The notes: a model not told the origin generated them from the letters alone. A DNA stretch of 64,000 bases from Trogon surrucura (GCA_020746105.1 CM036619.1:9028238-9092237); one strand, 5' to 3'. Shown: positions 15,001-25,810, numbered from the stretch's first letter. Program-made: numbers and translations.

Positions 15001-18000
15001 AGCTTTCCGCACTCAAGCGGACCTAACAACAACCTAAAAAGAGCAGTGAGGCTCATGATACACTGTATTAAACCAAAGTAAAGTGGCAGGTCAAAACCTG
15101 AATCCCATCATCAGCATTCTAGTTTAACTTTGAACAAGGCTTCAATTAAGTCAGCCAAGAGATGGTTTTCTGCAGCCCTCCCTCTGACAATGTTTTCTCC
15201 TTAAGTCCACAGGCTCATGCTCGGTTTTCTCATCTTCCAGAGTGTTCCAATTTCAGAACGGTAGCAAAGGAGAAGAAAAAGTAAAAGTACGGTTACTTCA
15301 GCAAATGTATGAGTACCACGTTGAGTTCAGAATGTGGAGATGACACGGAAAACATTTAAAAGAGAGAGGGAAAGAAGGAAGGAAAAAACACCAGAAAAGC
15401 AAGAGGACAGGAAGTTCATTCTGTAGCAATCAAAACCACCCAAAAGCACTGAAGCTGCAGTAGTGAAGCGGAAGACAAAAACAATTGTGCCCTACCGTAG
15501 GAAATTTCAGGCTTATCACAAGCCAGCCAAGTTGCAATGCAAAACTAAGGGACCATCACCAAAAAGACAGAATTCTCCTTTTCCTACACATTTACAAGCA
15601 GAACACTCTGTTCCCGTTGGGGCGCTACCCTATATCAGTTCCTAGCAGTTTTATCGTTGTTATGGCTGGAAGTTTTCAGTGGTCACCATCAGCAAAGTCA
15701 CCCAAGCTTCCAAGCACTGTGTGTAGAAGACAACACAACTGGTAACATAAGGTACGCTGCCCTGGGGAGAGAAACCAAGTAAGAGGGGAAATACAGAGTA
15801 TAGTTCAGAGACAAATATATGAAAGTTAAGACAGTTTTAAAGAAAATTCAGCAAGCCAAGAATCAAGATGTTAATATATGGGGGGGGGGGGTGGTGTTGG
15901 AATTAAGCCTAGCATCAGTTAATAAAAGAAGATACACTCAGAGGAAACGCAGTATCAGATATTTACTCCTCTTCGACAAATATCATTTCTGCTATCGTGG
16001 GGCCTTTTTATGTCATTATCAGCTCTTAATGTCCACGATACTGGTTTTCCACAGCTAAATCTTACAATAATCGCATACTGGCTTTATTCCAATAAATAAC
16101 ATTTCTTCAATGTATGGTAAGACAGTGGTTGCAAGATGAATAGAGCAAAAATCTGCATTACACTCAAATCCTGAGAGAGTGAAGATATAGCAAACCTCTG
16201 AACCATCCAAGCTATACACGATTAGTTATTAGGCAAGCCAAAACCAACTTCGCATGGATTTAGCAATAAGCTATTACCCTCAATACCCACTAAATTTAAC
16301 TACACAATGTGCCACAAATATGTATAAACAATAACATTTCACAATACTTATCCCACAGGACAATAGAGTAGAGGATACATACCGCAGAACTTACTATTGC
16401 AAATTTTACATTGCACAGAAACACTTTTGCGTTATAGCTCTTGCACATTTACTGAAAACACTTAAGTTCACAAATTGCAAAATTATACAAATATTTCAAA
16501 GGTAAGTATGCATTTCCTGCTAATAAAAGATAAAATGGTAACACAAGTTTTTTAATCTACCTCTTTAAAGAATTTTAGTAACTGCATGCAGAAAAGCTTT
16601 TATCACGGCTAAAAGCAATGTTTATATTTATTCTGTAGAAAGGAGGGTAAGAGGGTAACAGGAAGACAGTCACATCTCACACACATTAGAAATTTTATGC
16701 AGAAGTTCCTTCCATTTCAAAGCTACAAGTAAGCATTATGAAGAAGTACTACGAAGAGGAATACAAACATGACTCTTTACAGTACCAAAGTGCCTTGTCT
16801 AAGGCTCAAACACCCTTCCTGTCAGGTGAATTCTCCATCAGCAAGTACTCCACACTAAGAGATCAGAATAAATATGGTATACAAAAAGATATGTAACACT
16901 TGTTCAGTATAAGCCAGAAAAATACACTCTTTAAAAAAAAAAAGAAAACAAACCAGACTACTACGCTCCAAGAAGGAAAGTGTTCTGTTTGTGGGAAGAA
17001 ACAATAAGCTGCAAGTTTTGGGTGTGTTTTTTTTAACACTATGCTGGAAATAGTATTTAATAATCCCAAGTAGAATCTCATTTATATTTCAGGAGGTTTT
17101 GGTCTTATTTTTTAGAGGGAAGAGGAAAGTTGCTGTTAGTTAATGGTATCTGGCCAGTTCATGCTCTCCATGCTCAGGTTCCAGCGATTACAACCCATAC
17201 AAATTATGTAAGATTTTTGTAAAGCTGCAAAATTCAGTGTGGCTTACTGAATTTACACTATGAAGCACCAGTCATACAACAACGTTCCAACACTCATATA
17301 GGAAAAAATAATATGAAATTTCCACTTTTCATTTCGTAACAGTGTAAAAAGATTAAAAAACCCGACATTTTCTCTAATGCACTCAACATATTAACGGCCA
17401 CACAGACAGCATTTTTTTCATTTTTACATCGTTAATTTCCTTTTGACCCTTCAAAAGTGACCAAAAACTGGTGAACTGGCCTGTGAGATCAGAGAACAGT
17501 TATTTCAAACTGTAAAAAAGGGTGCAAACACATTAGTAAGTTTGTTCAAGTTCACATCTACAAAGTCTAGAGACAGACATGTATGTGTTGCCTTCACAAT
17601 AATGGTATAAAAAGTCTTTCCATCTACTTTATAGATGACATAAAACCAAATACCAAAAACCAAATACCAAAACTCTGACTTCTCTACAAATACTGTTCTG
17701 CTGCCTGCAAAATCTATAAACACCCATTTCTGTCTCCATACTTTTTTCTTTTTTTTTTAAATAACTGCCATATTATTGATATACTATTGTATTATATCTA
17801 TATAAAGCAGTCTTCACAGTCCTTTCAAACACCTGGCTGTCAGGTAACTCAGTTAACTGAAATTCGAAACAAAGACTGTATAAAAGATTTCCCAAAGCCT
17901 TACAGGGAAAAAGCTTCTTTTGTGTGGAAAAAAATAAAAAAATCCATCCAGATAATCAAATACATCAAGTCAAAGGGCTGATGTTTTAATGAGCTGTTTC

Positions 18001-20757
18001 CATTCCAAAACTGCAACAAGGGCCATGTATTTGTACTTCCTACATTACCTAACTTACAGTTCAGATCAAGCGGATTAATAAAGACTATGGCCTTTGAAAA
18101 TTAAAAGGTCTGGTTTTGTCAAAACAATATCTGGCACTTTGGGACACCAGCAGAGAGCTACAGCCACAAAAAACACAAAACAGAAAAAAAAGGGAAGAGA
18201 TACATTTTTAAACACATCAAGTTTGCAGAGACCATGTCCTGCTCATAGGAGTTAAAAGCTCAGTCTTACAAACTGGGAACATATTTGCAGATAAGTGCAG
18301 TTTTACTGCTCTTTCATGTGTTTTGTCAGTGAAAGGAATGGGGTGGTGCGCACATGCACCCATTTTTATAGGAGGTCATAGGATAATTCAAGTTGCAACA
18401 GACCTCAGAAAGCCTCTAGTCCAACCTCCCACTCAAAGAAGGGTCAGTTACAGGATCAGATCAGGTTTTCCAGAGTTTTATCCAGCACAGTCTTAAAAAA
18501 ACTCCAATGCTGGAAACTCGACAAACTCTTCGCACAACTTCATCCACTGCTTGACTGTCCCACAGGGAAAAAAAGGTTCTTCTTGTACCTTCCCTCAATC
18601 TCGTTTCAACTTGTGCCTGCTGTCTCGTGTCCTCCAACCACAAACTGCTATGGAGAGCTTGGCTATGTCTTCTTGGTGACATCCCTGTAGGTACTAGAAG
18701 GCTGCAGGTGGGTTTCCTGAAGCCTTCTCCAAGCTAAACAACTCTGGTTTCCTCGTACTCTCTTGCAGGTCGTGCACTTTAAGCCCCTGATCATCTCATA
18801 TATATTTAATAACTTTCTACCAGTCAATCCCATCTCATTTACTATCTGCTGACAGATGATCACATTGATTGCATTGATTTTGTAACAAGTGCTACAAATT
18901 CATTATGTAAGATGAGCTCCCCTGCAACAGTGTGCTGTTGCACTTGATAAAGCAGCAATTGCAGTTACTTCCACAATAAATCAAAAATAAACACGCTTAC
19001 TGAGAGCCTGTCTTTGCTTACCAGTTTGACCAGGCTTTCTTCCATTTGGCAATTGCACACCTCGAATGATAGCGGCGACATAAACGCTGTCTGCAAAAAC
19101 TTCCTCATTTAAAAGCACAGGGGGTTTAAGCAACAAATAGTCAACGCACACAATACTCTCTTCAAAGTTTACAGAATTCAAACAGAACACCAGCTTCCAT
19201 GAGATGAATTTCAGCAACTACTACACAATGAAAATGTGTCTGGAATGAAAATTCAAGACGTGCAGAAGCGCCTCAGAAAGCAAAACCGTATTTTACTCTC
19301 TTTTTTCTCATCCTCTAAAAGCCTCTCTTGACTGAGATTTTAACTGGTCACGAACACTGGATCTTTAAATGACAGCAGGCTTTCAGAAAAATAGAGCAAA
19401 AAAATTAAACCCTTTCAAAGTTTATTTTCCAGCAAGTGTTCTCAATTTGTCACTTACAGAAAGACTGAGCTAAGCAGTATTACTGTTCTTCAGTTTTGGT
19501 TTTGTTAAAAAAAAATATAAAGAGATTTCATGTAAGTTCAGCAACTTTCTCTGATGTATTTCTGCATGCAGATGAGGGGAATGTGTACAGCTGATATATA
19601 GAAAGTATTTTAAAAACATCCACCACCTCCTTATGCAATAGAAAGCTAAGAAAAAAATAATCACATGGACTATTATTCCAGTTCATCTGACCCTAATAAC
19701 AACACAGGCTGTAGGCTTTTTCTAACAAGTTCCTTACTAAGGGATATAAATATGTATATGAATACTATTTCATTGGAAATTGTCCTGTTTTCAGTGTTGC
19801 TGTAACTGCAAAATTTTACTACTGAACTTCTGCTCCTGCATGTGGCACCACAAAAGTTTGCATGCATATAAGCTTGACCTGTTCTACCTGGCAGTCCAGA
19901 TGACTGATTCCTAGAAAGTTCAGGATAAATTCTATTCTGCCTGAAAATATGAGGCAACTCAGCTGCTGAGCTTGCAACAGGGCTCATGCCTGATGAGGCC
20001 AAACCAGGACAAGTTCTCCAGAGCTGACACAGGACCCCTGTGTCATGGAAATAGCACGGCCAGCATACATCATGAAATCAGCCCACTTGCACTGATAAAA
20101 TTTTGACTAACAGCATAGCAAAGTCTTTGTGTCCACAAATTTCCATCATATAGTCTTGACTCTTACTCTTGGTATGACTGAGTAGCACAGTTACACTTTT
20201 AAGCACTTTATTCTTCTGATACAGTTACGATCGCACTTGCCTATTCCATGAACTCCAATTAAAGATGTTTTCTTTTTTAAAAAAGAATTAATATATCATT
20301 TTTGTGAACCCATGAAGCGTCATAACAAAAATTTGTTCGCATGCCTTCAAATTAAAACAACAAAGTCTTTGGTCACAGAAGTTTGCGACACTAACACACC
20401 TATCATCTCACACATGACACTGCATTCCACACTTCTCTGGGAATGCTCTTTGCGTACAACAGCTGCACGAGCAACTAAAAGCAAACAAACAAAATTCCAC
20501 CGAAAAACTGACTTTGATTTCCAAGTATTCTCCTAAAAGCTAACAGACTTATGTGGAAATTCACAAAGTTCACATGTGATCAGTCAATTAATAGGTGCAT
20601 TAAGTTTTCTAACTAGACATAAAAACATACAATACACACAAATAATTATATTCTTAGCACAATGTCTTCCATACCATTTTTGCAAATAATCCAGTGCCTC
20701 CAAACGAGCACCAATCTCAAATGTGATTCCAGGACGATTTGGAGGCTTTTTACTCAT
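1..20757 (-). CDS. PHF20L1: PHF20L1, PHD finger protein 20-like 1 (5' part of the gene, minus strand)
   Basis: Seven coding exons can be joined on the minus strand with AG/GT borders and consistent phase: 20757-20675, 12730-12559, 12406-12322, 11596-11508, 5362-5155, 4502-4374 and 53-1. The protein begins [20 protein letters not shown], as I remember it for vertebrate PHF20L1. It then has two Tudor/MBT-like modules ([19 protein letters not shown] and [20 protein letters not shown]), an alanine/lysine-rich stretch ([17 protein letters not shown]) and a basic segment ([14 protein letters not shown]). In the family this is a nuclear chromatin reader whose Tudor/MBT module binds mono-methylated lysine, for example on DNMT1; the PHD finger and the C-terminal half lie beyond the left edge. 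The start is fixed by the conserved N-terminus and an in-exon 5' UTR. The introns hold only repeats. PHF20 is the close paralogue, but synteny with TMEM71 and DNAAF11 supports PHF20L1. Confidence 0.93.
1566..1725 (+). mobile_element. CR1 LINE 3' fragment
   Basis: The sequence follows the CR1 end: TTGCCCAGAGAAGCTCTGGC, a run coding for the usual LEAFKAR-like peptide, then CTATTCTATGATTCT. It lies in a PHF20L1 intron or beyond and is moderately diverged. Confidence 0.8.
4374..4502 (-). CDS. PHF20L1: PHF20L1 exon, basic segment
   Basis: This 129-base exon reads [20 protein letters not shown] then [16 protein letters not shown]. The basic runs (KRK, KRAR) fit a nuclear-localisation or DNA-contact role; that role is an inference. 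The phase matches both neighbouring exons. Confidence 0.92.
5155..5362 (-). CDS. PHF20L1: PHF20L1 exon, alanine/lysine-rich linker
   Basis: This 208-base exon begins [20 protein letters not shown] and continues with a Lys/Ser/Glu-rich, probably disordered linker ([24 protein letters not shown]). It ends one base into a codon at a GTAAAA donor. A CTG/CAG-type run codes for the Ala stretch. Confidence 0.93.
7572..7623 (+). mobile_element. Short old CR1 3' end
   Basis: About 50 bases resemble the last part of CR1 (TCTCAAGAGGTCTCTTCCAC and a decayed GATTCT tail). Confidence 0.5.
8930..9055 (+). mobile_element. Possible ancient LINE (L2/Rex-like) remnant
   Basis: One frame reads [16 protein letters not shown], like the C-terminal S-F-K-xx-LKTHLF peptide common at the end of L2/Rex/CR1-group LINE proteins. 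It is too short to assign. Confidence 0.3.
11508..11596 (-). CDS. PHF20L1: PHF20L1 exon, end of the second Tudor module
   Basis: This 89-base exon lies between a CTAG acceptor and a GTAAGA donor. It reads [20 protein letters not shown] then SMPEDAKGQ and ends on a codon border, so it can join directly to the DWIALVK exon at 5362. Confidence 0.94.
12322..12406 (-). CDS. PHF20L1: PHF20L1 exon, start of the second Tudor module
   Basis: This 85-base exon lies between an AATAG acceptor and a GTATGT donor. It reads [20 protein letters not shown] then KIEAINKE, the start of a Tudor fold. It ends one base into a Gly codon, which the next exon completes. Confidence 0.93.
12559..12730 (-). CDS. PHF20L1: PHF20L1 exon, first Tudor/MBT module
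   Basis: This 172-base exon starts with the G that completes the split Trp codon (acceptor CAAG) and ends at a GTAAGT donor. It reads [20 protein letters not shown], followed by [20 protein letters not shown]. The aromatic residues Trp, Tyr, Trp, Tyr and Trp in this stretch are those expected of a methyl-lysine cage. Confidence 0.95.
13496..13684 (+). mobile_element. tRNA-Ile-headed SINE with CR1-type tail (TguSINE1-like)
   Basis: The first ~75 bases are a tRNA-Ile(GAU)-like head: A box in TTAGCTCACTCGG, anticodon region GCTGATAACACC, B box GATTCGATCCC. A tail follows with the CR1 signature (TTGGATTAGATGATCTCTAA, then ATTCTACGATTCTGTGATTCT). A tRNA head on a CR1 tail is the plan of TguSINE1 of perching birds. 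The insertion is in the PHF20L1 intron between 12,730 and 20,675. It is not a working tRNA gene: it has no acceptor-stem closure and runs directly into the CR1 tail. Confidence 0.85.
13846..14100 (+). mobile_element. CR1 LINE 3' end
   Basis: The CR1 end is recognisable: TTTAGACTAGATACAAGAAA, CAGGTTGTCCAGAGAGGTGG, GGGTTGGACTAGACAACCTT and the terminal ATTCTGTGATTCTATGAT. It lies only ~160 bases after the SINE. Confidence 0.88.
18366..18812 (-). mobile_element. CR1 LINE fragment, older, minus strand
   Basis: The reverse strand gives CR1 pol C-terminal coding and 3' sequence. On the plus strand it starts GGTCATAGGATAATTCAAG, then AGTCCAACCTCCCACTC and TCCACTGCTTGACTGTCC. It is more diverged than the CR1 copies at 55-61 kb. 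Confidence 0.75.
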
Positions 20758-20780
20758 CTTGATATTTTCTTTTTCACTAC
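20675..20780 (-). CDS. PHF20L1: PHF20L1 first coding exon
   Basis: The ATG is at 20757-20755 (minus strand), preceded by about 23 bases of 5' UTR and a polypyrimidine acceptor (poly-T, then CCAAAG; exact edge 20780 or 20776). The exon encodes the N-terminus up to ALDYLQK plus TG of a split Trp codon, and ends at a GTATGG donor. It belongs to the first Tudor module. Confidence 0.9.
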
Positions 20781-21399
20781 CTTTGGAGGGAAAAAAAAAA
20801 AAAAGTCATATTAAAATACATAGGGTTGTCTAAAACTCATCACTTACGGCAAATACATTCCAGAGGGCAGAAAAAGATGCAAAAATTTCTATCCTGACTT
20901 TCCAATAGCTGCTTAGTTTTCAGAAGTATAGTCAAGGCTCAAAGAAGACATTAAAAAAAAAGCAAAATCCACGTCATTTTTATTCAGATTTCTTTCCCTT
21001 CCAAAAGACCTCATCGACTTTAAATGAAAAAAAATATATAAAAATCCCCACATCCAGTGATCATATTTGGATATGAACTACACTGTAATTCCTCGACATC
21101 TTTTTAGAATATAATTTTAACGTGTATGTAGACTCAACATGTGTTCTCTCCTCTGGTGTGAAAATGGTCAAAACCAAGAAAAACTTACCTTACCAAGAAC
21201 AGAAACTTAAACACAGCCTAAGGGCCAGGTAACATGAAATCAGCAAAACCAAAACTGAGCAAAAACAGGAAAAAAAAGCGATTTCCAGCTTTTCTACACA
21301 CTCTAGAGTCTTACTCATAGCACTAAGTGTGCTTCAGTCACAAGCGCCTTTCAAAGTTGCCTCTTTTTTTGGGCGATTCAGTCCCTACTAAAAAAATCA

Positions 21400-22420
21400 T
21401 TTCTCTGTCCCGACTGCTATGGCCGTGACCGGCTGCAGCAGCACCTTCACCGCCCCGGGCCACGCCGGGGCTCGTCGTCGGGCCCACGGCCGCTCGCCGC
21501 ACGCCCACCGGGCAGCCCGGCTGCCGGCCCGCGGGGCCGGAGCCCCTTGGGTCCGCACGGCAGGAGGAGAGCCAGCCGGCCCCCGGTTTTTAAGTGGGGT
21601 TCTCCTGCCAACGCCGGCAGCCCGATGCGGGGCAGCTCCCTCAGAGGCGGCGATCGACCTGAGGAAGCCCACGGCGCGGAAGACACAAAGGGGTCCAGCC
21701 CAGCCCGGCCCGGCCCGGCCAGGCTCGGAAGGCGGGAGGGCCCCCGGCCGGCGGGGGCTGAGCGCTCCCGCAGGCCCAGGGGAGGAGGCGAGAGGCCGCG
21801 GCCCGCCGGACCCCCACGGGCAGGGCCCAGCGCGGGGAGGGCCGCGGGCGCCGCCCCACCACAGGCCCGGACGCCGTGAGGGTGGGGGGGGGGGGGGGAG
21901 TCGAAGCCCCGCGCCGGGCCCGCCCGGAGGGTGTCATCGCCCGGGGCCGCCCGCTCCCTCCTCGCCTTCCTTACCGCCTTCTCCTTACTCGCAAGAAAGC
22001 AGCAGCGGGAGGCTGTGGCGGCCGACGGCGCCCGCTGCTCCCGCTCGGCGCGGGGTGTCCGGCCGCCCTCACAGCCCCATCCTCCTCCTCCTCCTGCCCG
22101 CGCCCCGCCGCCGCGTCACCAACCCGCGACGAGGCGCGGCCCGGCGCCGCCATGCCACCGCCCCCGGCACGTGACTGCGGGGGGGGGGGGGACGGGGAGG
22201 GAGACAAAGAGAGGCGGTGTTGCGCATGCACGGCGGCGCGCGGTGATTGACAGCGCCGGGAGCGCGCGCTGGGAGCGCGCACCGGGGGGAGGTGGGGCCG
22301 GGCCCGGGGCGGGGCGGAGCTGGAGCTGGAGCTGGAGCAGCCGCCTGGCAACTGAGGCTGCGGCCGTGACAGCAGCGTCGGCCTGGGCCATGGACGCCGG
22401 GCAGAGGGACGAGAGGGTCG
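21400..22420 (-). promoter_or_regulatory. CpG-island promoter of PHF20L1
   Basis: About 1 kb of very GC- and CpG-rich DNA in an AT-rich setting, just upstream of the first coding exon of the minus-strand gene. It holds two long G runs (21884-21898 and 22179-22191) and a GGAGCT hexamer repeat near 22,315-22,340. No TATA box is evident. A good minus-strand donor (GTAAGG at 21974-21969) could end a non-coding first exon. TMEM71 points the other way, so the island may work in both directions; that is inference. The long open frames on both strands here come from high GC content. Confidence 0.75.
21975..22150 (-). other. PHF20L1: Candidate non-coding first exon of PHF20L1
   Basis: The GTAAGG donor at 21974 (minus strand) inside the CpG island would splice to the acceptor near 20780. 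The transcription start is not visible, so the upstream limit is a guess. Confidence 0.35.
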
Positions 22421-23373
22421 GGGGAGGGTGGCCGCTAAGGGGGCCATAGCCAGCGGCGGGCCCAGCCCCCGTCAGCTGGCAGGAGGCACCAAGGAACGGC
22501 CTCATCACGGTTCCCTTTCTGGTCATAAAACTGCCTTTATCTCGACCCTCGGGTTTCCTCACGTTTATTCCGACTCTCCCCACTCGCTGGGTGGGGAGCG
22601 CCTGGGTGGGCACTTGGCTGCTGGTGGGGCCAACCCACTGCCCCCCCTTCGGGCAGCCAGCACGGGGCTGGAGATGGCGACGGGCCTGGTCGGGGTGTTC
22701 TAGGCCAGATTTATGGCCTTTACAACTGTTCAGCTGCTGCCTGCTGTTCCCAGTCCCCAGGCCACATTATTTACTCCCTTTCTTGCCACACGTTAAACTC
22801 CAGGGCTTCTTAATGGCTGCTGTCAGGTTTTGTTGTCTGCTGGGCTTTGTCACTGTGTTCTGCTTTGCCTGGGAGACCTGTGATAAAAGCACTGGCCTTG
22901 GGCCAAGCCTGGCATTTGACCCCCGCATCGCTGCCATCCCAGGGTTACAAACCACAGACAGAAATGTGTAAAATGGGCCTCGGGCAGGAGTGCAAGGAAA
23001 AACATGGACTGTGGCTGGCACCCTAGAGGAGGCAGTTGTTGTATGGGCCCTTGGCAATCACGGACTATCAATTGTGTCTTCAAGGACAATCAGCTGTGGC
23101 TGTTCCCTAGAGGAACGCATGGATTAGCAGACTGCAGTCAAGAAGGACTCCACAAAGAAGAGAGATAGGCTAAAGGTTAGACTTTCTACGGGAAGTTTGC
23201 AAAAAGACACCTCTTCATCAGCCACAAGGGATCACCAGAAGACCACCAAAGACCTCCAGGGAAGCCTTTTAGAGATCCAGGCTGCACGCATCATAACTAT
23301 GTATATATGATAATTTGTTCCTGGAAATAGAATGAATATGTATAATCTTTCCAGGAAAACTGATGCTTATGTA

Positions 23374-23848
23374 TGTCATCATCATGGCGAGGCTTCCTGA
23401 AGGAAGATATGGGAAGGGCTCTACCCACACTTGCTACAAGTGCACTGATGGCTAAAAAGGCCGATGCGGGATAGGCAAGTCCAGTTGCAAAAGGCACAGC
23501 AGAAAGTCTCCTTGGGCAGTATTGGCGAGGCACGGTTCTTTCTGCGTTGTCTTTTCTCCTCGAGACTAATTCTACGTGTGTTCTCAAAGGAGGCAGCAGC
23601 GTTACGGATGGTGTGTCTCCACGTCTCCCAATTGGAGGCCAGAGTGGACCACTGCTGGTAGTCAATATGGCCAAGACCGAGGTATTGTTTCAGAGAGTCC
23701 TTTGTATCTCCTCTTTGGGGCTCCTCTGCTTTGGCAGCCGGTGGCGAGTTCACCATAGAGCCCAACCTTAGGGAGGCGGTGATCCTCCATCCTGGAGACG
23801 TGCCCTGCCCAGCGCGGCTGCATCCTCAGCAGCACGGCCTCAATACTC
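23374..23848 (-). mobile_element. RTE-like LINE 3' end, fused to the DZIP1 retrocopy
   Basis: The minus strand reads the end of a reverse-transcriptase protein: [20 protein letters not shown], then a frameshift, then [20 protein letters not shown] and a C-terminal zinc-finger-like peptide (FCCAFCNWTCLSRIGLFSHQ) with stop. It ends in a short ATG-repeat tail next to the left flank. The fusion to DZIP1 is at about 23,848. Copies of the same family lie at 51,961 and 56,938. The family is RTE-like by its protein and simple-repeat tail; an assignment to AviRTE is a guess. Confidence 0.8.
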
Positions 23849-25260
23849 GATGCTTTTGACTGCTTTTGCAATAGTTGTGGCGGTGAGTCGGGCTGTACGC
23901 TGTCATGATGCGTCACTGGTGGACTTGGTTTAGATTCTTCAAGATGCGCTACAGTAGTGTTCACTTAATATGGTTTCACATTTGCAACTGATCTGGTGGC
24001 CAATTCTTTTAACTGCTTGTTTTGGGTAATAATCACACCACTCTTCCCCTGAAGCTCTTGCTCCAATTCTTCTCTCCTCCTCTCATATTTATTTTTATCT
24101 TCTTTCCTTGATGATTTAAGCTTCTCAATCTGTGACAGTAGCTCTTCTTCATGAAGTTTATCCACATTGTGATGATCCTGAAGGCGCTGAGGTTTCTCTT
24201 CTGTAAATTCTTTACTGTCTTCTAGCGTCCCTAAATTGGATTTTTGTTGCATATTGGACATCTGTAATACTAAGAGTTGGTTTTCTAGCCCTGACTTTCT
24301 TGAAGATAACTCCTTCAGCTCTTTCATAAACATCTCTTTCACTTTTTCTATTTCATCAGCCAATTTACCTTTCTCCTCCTCTTTCCATTTATGCAACAAC
24401 TGTAGAATTTCTTCTTTCGATTTTTGCTGTTCACATTCCTTAGAAAATCTGACCACATTAGCCTCTTGTTCAGCCTCTAACTGGGACTTGGCGAGCTGCA
24501 ACTGCTCCTTCAGTTTATCAATCTCATCCTGCAATTTGTCTGTCTTTGCTTTCCTGTCCTGTTCAATCTGAGATTCTTCCGAATTACACCTTTGTGTGTG
24601 ACTTTGTAAAAATGAATAGTTCGTAAAAGCCTTTTCACAAAACCGACACTGGTGGTAGCTGGCTCGGGCCTCCAGCATCATCTGCTGAGTGCTGATCATC
24701 TTCTTCCACCGCCGGCACTCCTGCATCTGCTGGAGCACCTCCTTGCCCAGCTGGTCACGCTGGGCCTGGGCGGTGTGCAGGGCTTCCTCCAGGCCACCGA
24801 GCTCTGCGCGATGAGGTACTCCTGGGAGTACAGCACGTACTCGGGGCACAGCTGGGCCAGGTGCAGCAGCTTGAGCAGCAGCGGGTTGACAGGGCCCCAG
24901 CAGTGCAGGCGGCGTTCTCGCTTGGCGCTGCAGAAGGCGATGTGCTCCAGGTGCTCCTGCAAGGCCGCCACGTCCCCCTCCCACCACACCTGGCCCACGT
25001 CCATGGCGCTCAGCCGCCACCAGTTCAAGGCCTCATGGTAGCAGCAGAATTGGAAGGCGGGAAACGGCGCTGGCACCGACACGGAGCCCCTCACCTCCAC
25101 CAGGTAGTAGGCGCTCTCGGTGAAGGACATGCCCGGCCTCTGTCCTGTGGGCTCCACTCAGCACCAGCGTCCTCCGTGTCGCTATGGCAGCTGCAGCCTG
25201 CGCTCCGGCTGCTGCTCCATGGCGGGCGCTATTCCCTCTGCTCCCCGCCGCCGGCCTGTA
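23849..25260 (-). pseudogene. DZIP1: DZIP1 processed (intronless) retro-pseudogene
   Basis: Minus-strand, intronless copy of DZIP1 mRNA from the 5' UTR (about 25,260) through an ATG at 25,130 to the middle of the frame. Recognised DZIP1 blocks, in order: an N-terminal domain with NWWRLSAMDVG and LLLKLLHLAQL, then RRWKKMISTQQMMLEA, a single zinc finger (YHQCRFCEKAFTNYSFLQSH) and a long coiled coil (KWKEEEKGKLADEIEKVKEM). Breaks: a one-base shift near 24,793 and an in-frame TAA at 23,965-23,967, after which DZIP1-like frame continues to 23,849. The parent protein is a ciliary basal-body and Hedgehog-pathway factor. Its 3' half is missing and replaced by an RTE-like LINE end. DZIP1L is less similar by recalled sequence. 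A functional product is unlikely. Confidence 0.88.
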
Positions 25261-25365
25261 TATGTAACAGGTGGATATAAGCTTGGATGGGTAACAGACA
25301 CGGCATGCACGGTAGGCAGAATTATCCCCCCATGCATCCGGGTGCAATAAAGAAATGCCTGCTTT
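25261..25365 (+). repeat. Possible old LTR remnant next to the retrocopy
   Basis: About 100 bases with an AATAAA signal (25346-25351) after a small GCATCCGGGTGC palindrome look like the R/U5 part of an avian LTR. The left half of such an element may lie before 23,374, split by the DZIP1::RTE insertion. The support is weak. Confidence 0.3.
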
Positions 25366-25504
25366 GTTCGATTCCCATTCGGTTCTCATGGGTTGCCTGA
25401 CCTAGTCGAGAGGTGGCGTCCCTGCCCATGACAGGGAGGTTGGATTAAAATGATCTCTAAGGTCCCTTCCAGCCCAGGCCATTCTATGATTCTATGATGA
25501 TTCT
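25366..25504 (+). mobile_element. 5'-truncated copy of the tRNA-Ile/CR1-tail SINE
   Basis: It starts at the tRNA B box (GTTCGATTCCC), then GGGTTGCCTGACCTAGTCGA and the CR1-type end (TTGGATTAAAATGATCTCTA, ATTCTATGATTCTATGAT). It aligns along its whole length with the SINE at 13,496-13,684. Confidence 0.75.
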
Positions 25505-25621
25505 AATACTAAAATTGAGTGTTGGAGACTTCTTCATTGACTGGATTTCAGTAACACCAGTATTCCAGGAACCATCTCATGAAGACCTTTCACTTCTCTA
25601 GGATACATGGCTCCAATCTTG

Positions 25622-25810
25622 TTGCAATGACAAGACCAGCATTATCACATCCCAATGGATGCGATCCATAAGGTAACAGTCAAATTTGCACCAGCTAACA
25701 AGAAACAAGCTTTCCTGGGCATAGTGGGTTTCTGGAGACTGCATGTTCTGGGTCGCAGCCAGCTTGAGAATCCTCTGTCAGGTGACCTGAAAGAAGAACT
25801 TTTTAAAGCA
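25622..25810 (+). pseudogene. ERVL-like pol remnant, reverse-transcriptase part
   Basis: The frame near 25,655-25,750 contains KKQAFLGIVGFWRLHV, the short motif that ends the RT domain of ERV pol proteins. It is decayed and is cut on the right by an LTR at 25,811. Confidence 0.6.

Noticed and set aside
15880-15891. G12 run as a regulatory element
   Set aside because: A simple homopolymer in an intron with nothing around it.
18981-19217. Minus-strand frame in a PHF20L1 intron
   Set aside because: Some protein-like runs, but no recognised family and no splice sites in phase with the gene.
21419-22613. Several long open frames on both strands
   Set aside because: They lie in a GC-rich CpG island, overlap each other and show Pro/Arg/Gly/Ala composition without family features.
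23297-23964. Separate small genes in this interval on both strands
   Set aside because: They are frames of one broken RTE-like LINE end and of the DZIP1 fusion.
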